Positions 7,508 to 9,229 of a stretch of DNA of 9,229 nt are shown here, one piece after another. Source of the DNA: Firmicutes bacterium UBA2296 (lineage in GTDB: Bacteria > Bacillota > UBA994); NCBI GenBank assembly GCA_002345475.1, contig DDWC01000239.1, positions 1 through 9,229 on the forward strand. The letters are read 5' to 3'. The position numbers and the translations under genes were made by a program. How positions within the stretch are numbered: the stretch's first letter is position 1; the number at the start of each line of letters is the position of its first letter. Below the pieces are notes generated by a model that did not search any database, had not been told where the DNA came from, and saw nothing but the letters and a program-made list of their open reading frames with translations.

Positions 7508-7533
7508 ACACAAGTTGTAGTTCTGTATATGAT
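7505..7533 (+). promoter_or_regulatory. Sigma-A-type promoter of the tetR-ABC operon
   Basis: A perfect -35 box TTGACA (7505-7510) is followed, after exactly 17 bases, by TATGAT (7528-7533), a 5-of-6 match to the -10 consensus. Transcription should start near 7540, inside the repeat region that follows. This is the best promoter in the window. Confidence 0.85.
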
Positions 7534-7534
7534 A

Positions 7535-7566
7535 TGACCATAAGGTCACATGACTAATAGGTCACA
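7535..7566 (+). promoter_or_regulatory. Tandem 16-bp repeat, probable TetR-family operator
   Basis: Two adjacent units, TGACCATAAGGTCACA (7535-7550) and TGACTAATAGGTCACA (7551-7566), agree at 13 of 16 positions. Each contains facing half-sites TGAC(C/T) and GGTCA; the first unit has a perfect inverted repeat TGACC-ATAA-GGTCA (7535-7548). They begin two bases after the -10 box, cover the likely transcription start and reach the ribosome binding site. A third half-site-like TGA at 7567 keeps the 16-base period. A repressor bound here would block transcription; that the adjacent TetR protein is this repressor is inference from position. Confidence 0.75.
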
Positions 7567-7578
7567 TGAGGTGAGGCC

Positions 7579-8229
7579 ATGCCAAAAGACACTTTCTTCA
7601 ACTTGCCCGAGGACAAAAGGGTCCGCATCGAGCAGGCCGCTATCGAGGAGTTTGGCAACTACCATTTCGATGCCTCCAGCGTTAACCGAATCGTGGAGAA
7701 CGCCGGAATAGCCAAAGGCAGTTTCTATCAGTACTTCAGCGATAAGAAGGACCTGTACAAACACATCATGAGTCTAATCATCACTAAGAAGTTGGAGTAC
7801 ATGTCCCCTTTGCTGCAGAACCCCTTCGGACTAGATGTCTTCACGCTGCTGCATGAACTCTACGCTTCGGGCTTGAGCTTTGCCCTCGGCAACCCTGCTC
7901 TGCTGGAAATTGGCAACAAGTTGCTCAGCGACCCCTCCCATGAGCTGTATGTTGAGATCTTGGCCGAGAACAAGGAGAAGTCTGACCAGTTCTTCCTGCA
8001 TATATTGCAGGCCGCCGAGAACCGGGGAGAGATCCGCCAGGGGCTTGATCTGCCGCTGGTCGCCTATCTGCTGACCACGCTAAATATTGCAGTTTCCGAT
8101 TACTACACCAGACGCACGGAAAAGCGCGTCTACAGCCGCGAGATGATGGAGGACATAGAGAAGTTTATCGATATAGTACGGTTGGGCATCGCCAATAATG
8201 AGGGAGGGAAGACAGTTGATCAAAGTTGA
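7579..8229 (+). CDS. TetR/AcrR-family transcriptional repressor
   Basis: This is a 216-residue protein, a normal TetR-family length. The ATG at 7579 follows GAGGTGAGG (7568-7576). The N-terminal DNA-binding domain (about residues 8-55) shows the family pattern: IEQAAIEEFG, then a Ser/Val-Asn-x-Ile helix, then AGIAKGSFYQYFSDKKDLY (about 43-61) with the recognition helix. The remainder is the helical ligand-binding and dimerisation domain, whose ligand cannot be predicted. It is the first gene of an operon with an ABC exporter; its end overlaps the ATPase gene. Location directly downstream of a tandem operator suggests autorepression, with relief when an exported compound or membrane stress signal binds. 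Confidence 0.93.
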   Translation: MPKDTFFNLPEDKRVRIEQAAIEEFGNYHFDASSVNRIVENAGIAKGSFYQYFSDKKDLYKHIMSLIITKKLEYMSPLLQNPFGLDVFTLLHELYASGLSFALGNPALLEIGNKLLSDPSHELYVEILAENKEKSDQFFLHILQAAENRGEIRQGLDLPLVAYLLTTLNIAVSDYYTRRTEKRVYSREMMEDIEKFIDIVRLGIANNEGGKTVDQS

Positions 8230-9070
8230 GAACCTGTTCTACTCGTACAGCGGAAATGAGAACTATGCCATCAGAGATGTCAACTTTGCGGTGTCAAAGG
8301 GAGAGGTTTTCGGTTTTCTCGGCCCGTCCGGAGCGGGCAAATCCACCACTCAGGGCATTCTGACCGGCTTATTGCCCATGCAGAAGGGCCTGGCGCAGGT
8401 AGCCGGCTACGACATGAAACATCCGCCACGAGAAATGTTCAACAAGATCGGTGTGAGCTTCGAGCAGTCAAACGTCTACGGCAAGCTGACGGCACTGGAG
8501 AACCTGGAGTTCTACAAGAAGCTCTTTGATGTACCGACGCTCGATTCCATGGATCTACTACGGCTCGTGGGCATAGATCATGTGGCCAACAAGAAGGCAG
8601 CCACATTCTCCAAGGGCATGAAGCACCGGCTTACCTTCGCCCGTAGCATGATTAACAACCCGGAAATGTGGTTCCTCGACGAGCCTACCACAGGTCTGGA
8701 TCCGGCCATCGCCAACCAGATAAAAGACGTCATCAAGGGAAAACACGGCGAAGGCAAGACGATTTTTCTTACCACACATAACATGTTTATCGCTGACGAG
8801 CTTTGCGACCGAGTGGCCTTCATCATCGACGGAACCATCAAGCTCATCGACTCGCCCCGCAATCTCAAGCTGCAGTATGGCGAACGTTTTGTTGATGTGG
8901 AATATAAGACTGACGACGGCACCTCCAAGGAGACCCTGTCACTGGTGGAGGAAAATGATCGGCAGCGTCTCAACGACATCATCAACAGCAAAGAAATTGA
9001 AATGATGCATACCAAGGAAGCTACCCTGGAAGAGATTTTCATTAAGGTTACGGGCAGGGGGCTGGTATAA
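8216..9070 (+). CDS. ABC-2-type transporter ATP-binding subunit
   Basis: The frame is open from ATG 8198, but GGGAGGG at 8202-8208 fits TTG 8216 (spacing 7), which gives the typical family opening MIKVENLFYSYSG and a 284-residue protein. The first 14 bases then overlap the end of tetR, implying translational coupling. In this numbering the motifs are: Walker A GPSGAGKST (36-44), Q-loop Gln84 in SFEQSNVYGKLT, a signature segment FSKGM (131-135) diverged from LSGGQ, Walker B MWFLDEP with Asp155 and Glu156, D-loop GLDP, and switch His188 in TTHNM. The C-terminus ends in TLEEIFIKVTGRGLV, typical of drug/lipid-type ABC-2 exporter ATPases. It should power the permease encoded next; the substrate is unknown. 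Confidence 0.93.
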   Translation: MIKVENLFYSYSGNENYAIRDVNFAVSKGEVFGFLGPSGAGKSTTQGILTGLLPMQKGLAQVAGYDMKHPPREMFNKIGVSFEQSNVYGKLTALENLEFYKKLFDVPTLDSMDLLRLVGIDHVANKKAATFSKGMKHRLTFARSMINNPEMWFLDEPTTGLDPAIANQIKDVIKGKHGEGKTIFLTTHNMFIADELCDRVAFIIDGTIKLIDSPRNLKLQYGERFVDVEYKTDDGTSKETLSLVEENDRQRLNDIINSKEIEMMHTKEATLEEIFIKVTGRGLV

Positions 9071-9229
9071 TGCGCCTGCTGACTAACTTTGTCAAGGACA
9101 TGAGGGTGTCTTTTAAGACCTTTTACATCTACATGGAGATCCTGATGGCATTGATTATCGTGGCGGTGCTACTCTTTGTAGTGCCGGAGAACTTCTCGAC
9201 TTCTGCCCCGGCCTATATCTATATCGACC
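9070..9229 (+). CDS. ABC-2-type transporter permease subunit, C-terminus cut by window edge
   Basis: ATG 9070 overlaps the ATPase stop by one base (TAATG), with AGGGGG at 9056-9061 as ribosome binding site (spacing 8). Only 53 codons are present before the right edge. The product starts MRLLTNFVKDMRVSFKTFY, followed by a hydrophobic segment at about residues 21-39 (MEILMALIIVAVLLFVV), then PENFSTSAPAYIYID. A cytosolic N-terminus, one early membrane helix and an outside loop fit the first part of an ABC-2 permease, and the operon position supports it. The remaining helices lie outside the window. Confidence 0.85.
   Translation, partial: MRLLTNFVKDMRVSFKTFYIYMEILMALIIVAVLLFVVPENFSTSAPAYIYID

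Noticed and set aside
8578..9042. A 154-codon minus-strand open frame
   Set aside because: It is the antisense shadow of the ABC ATPase gene, low in complexity (Ser/Leu-rich) as shadows often are.

Overview
The window reads as ordinary chromosomal DNA of a Gram-positive, clostridia-like Bacillota bacterium. This is an inference from exported lipoproteins with N-terminal lipoboxes, strong purine-rich ribosome binding sites, GTG/TTG starts placed at those sites, short intrinsic terminators, and a TetR/ABC-2 exporter cassette typical of that phylum. Base composition looks balanced to slightly GC-rich, with no obvious compositional break. I see no insertion sequence, tRNA, rRNA or CRISPR array.

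Layout. Positions 548 to 1 (minus strand) hold the N-terminal part of a protein resembling the alpha/alpha-toroid prenyltransferase/squalene-cyclase-repeat family; it runs off the left edge. A divergent intergenic region (549-756) separates it from a plus-strand lipoprotein (757-1875) built like trigger factor without its ribosome-binding part: an FKBP-type PPIase domain followed by a helical chaperone-like C-terminus. A hairpin terminator follows. Next is a very large lipoprotein of unknown function (about 2052-4799) with a Pro/Thr/Ser/Gly-rich linker and a duplicated module, closed by a strong terminator. After a 228-base gap containing a possible RNA hairpin, 5100-7427 encodes a soluble PAS-PAS-GAF-GGDEF-HD-GYP protein that carries motifs for both making and degrading cyclic di-GMP, again followed by a strong terminator.

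The right end is a regulated efflux-type operon: a textbook sigma-A-like promoter, a tandem 16-bp repeat between the -10 box and the start codon that looks like the operator, a TetR-family repressor (7579-8229), an overlapping ABC ATPase (start probably TTG 8216) and the beginning of an ABC-2 permease (9070 to the right edge). The overlaps imply translational coupling, and the repressor probably controls its own operon.

No wholly new multi-gene system is evident. The most unusual items are the extracytoplasmic trigger-factor-like lipoprotein, the large lipoprotein with internal duplication, and the tandem operator architecture. Several start codons (large lipoprotein, cyclic di-GMP protein, ABC ATPase) are better placed downstream of the longest reading frame because of ribosome-binding-site position.
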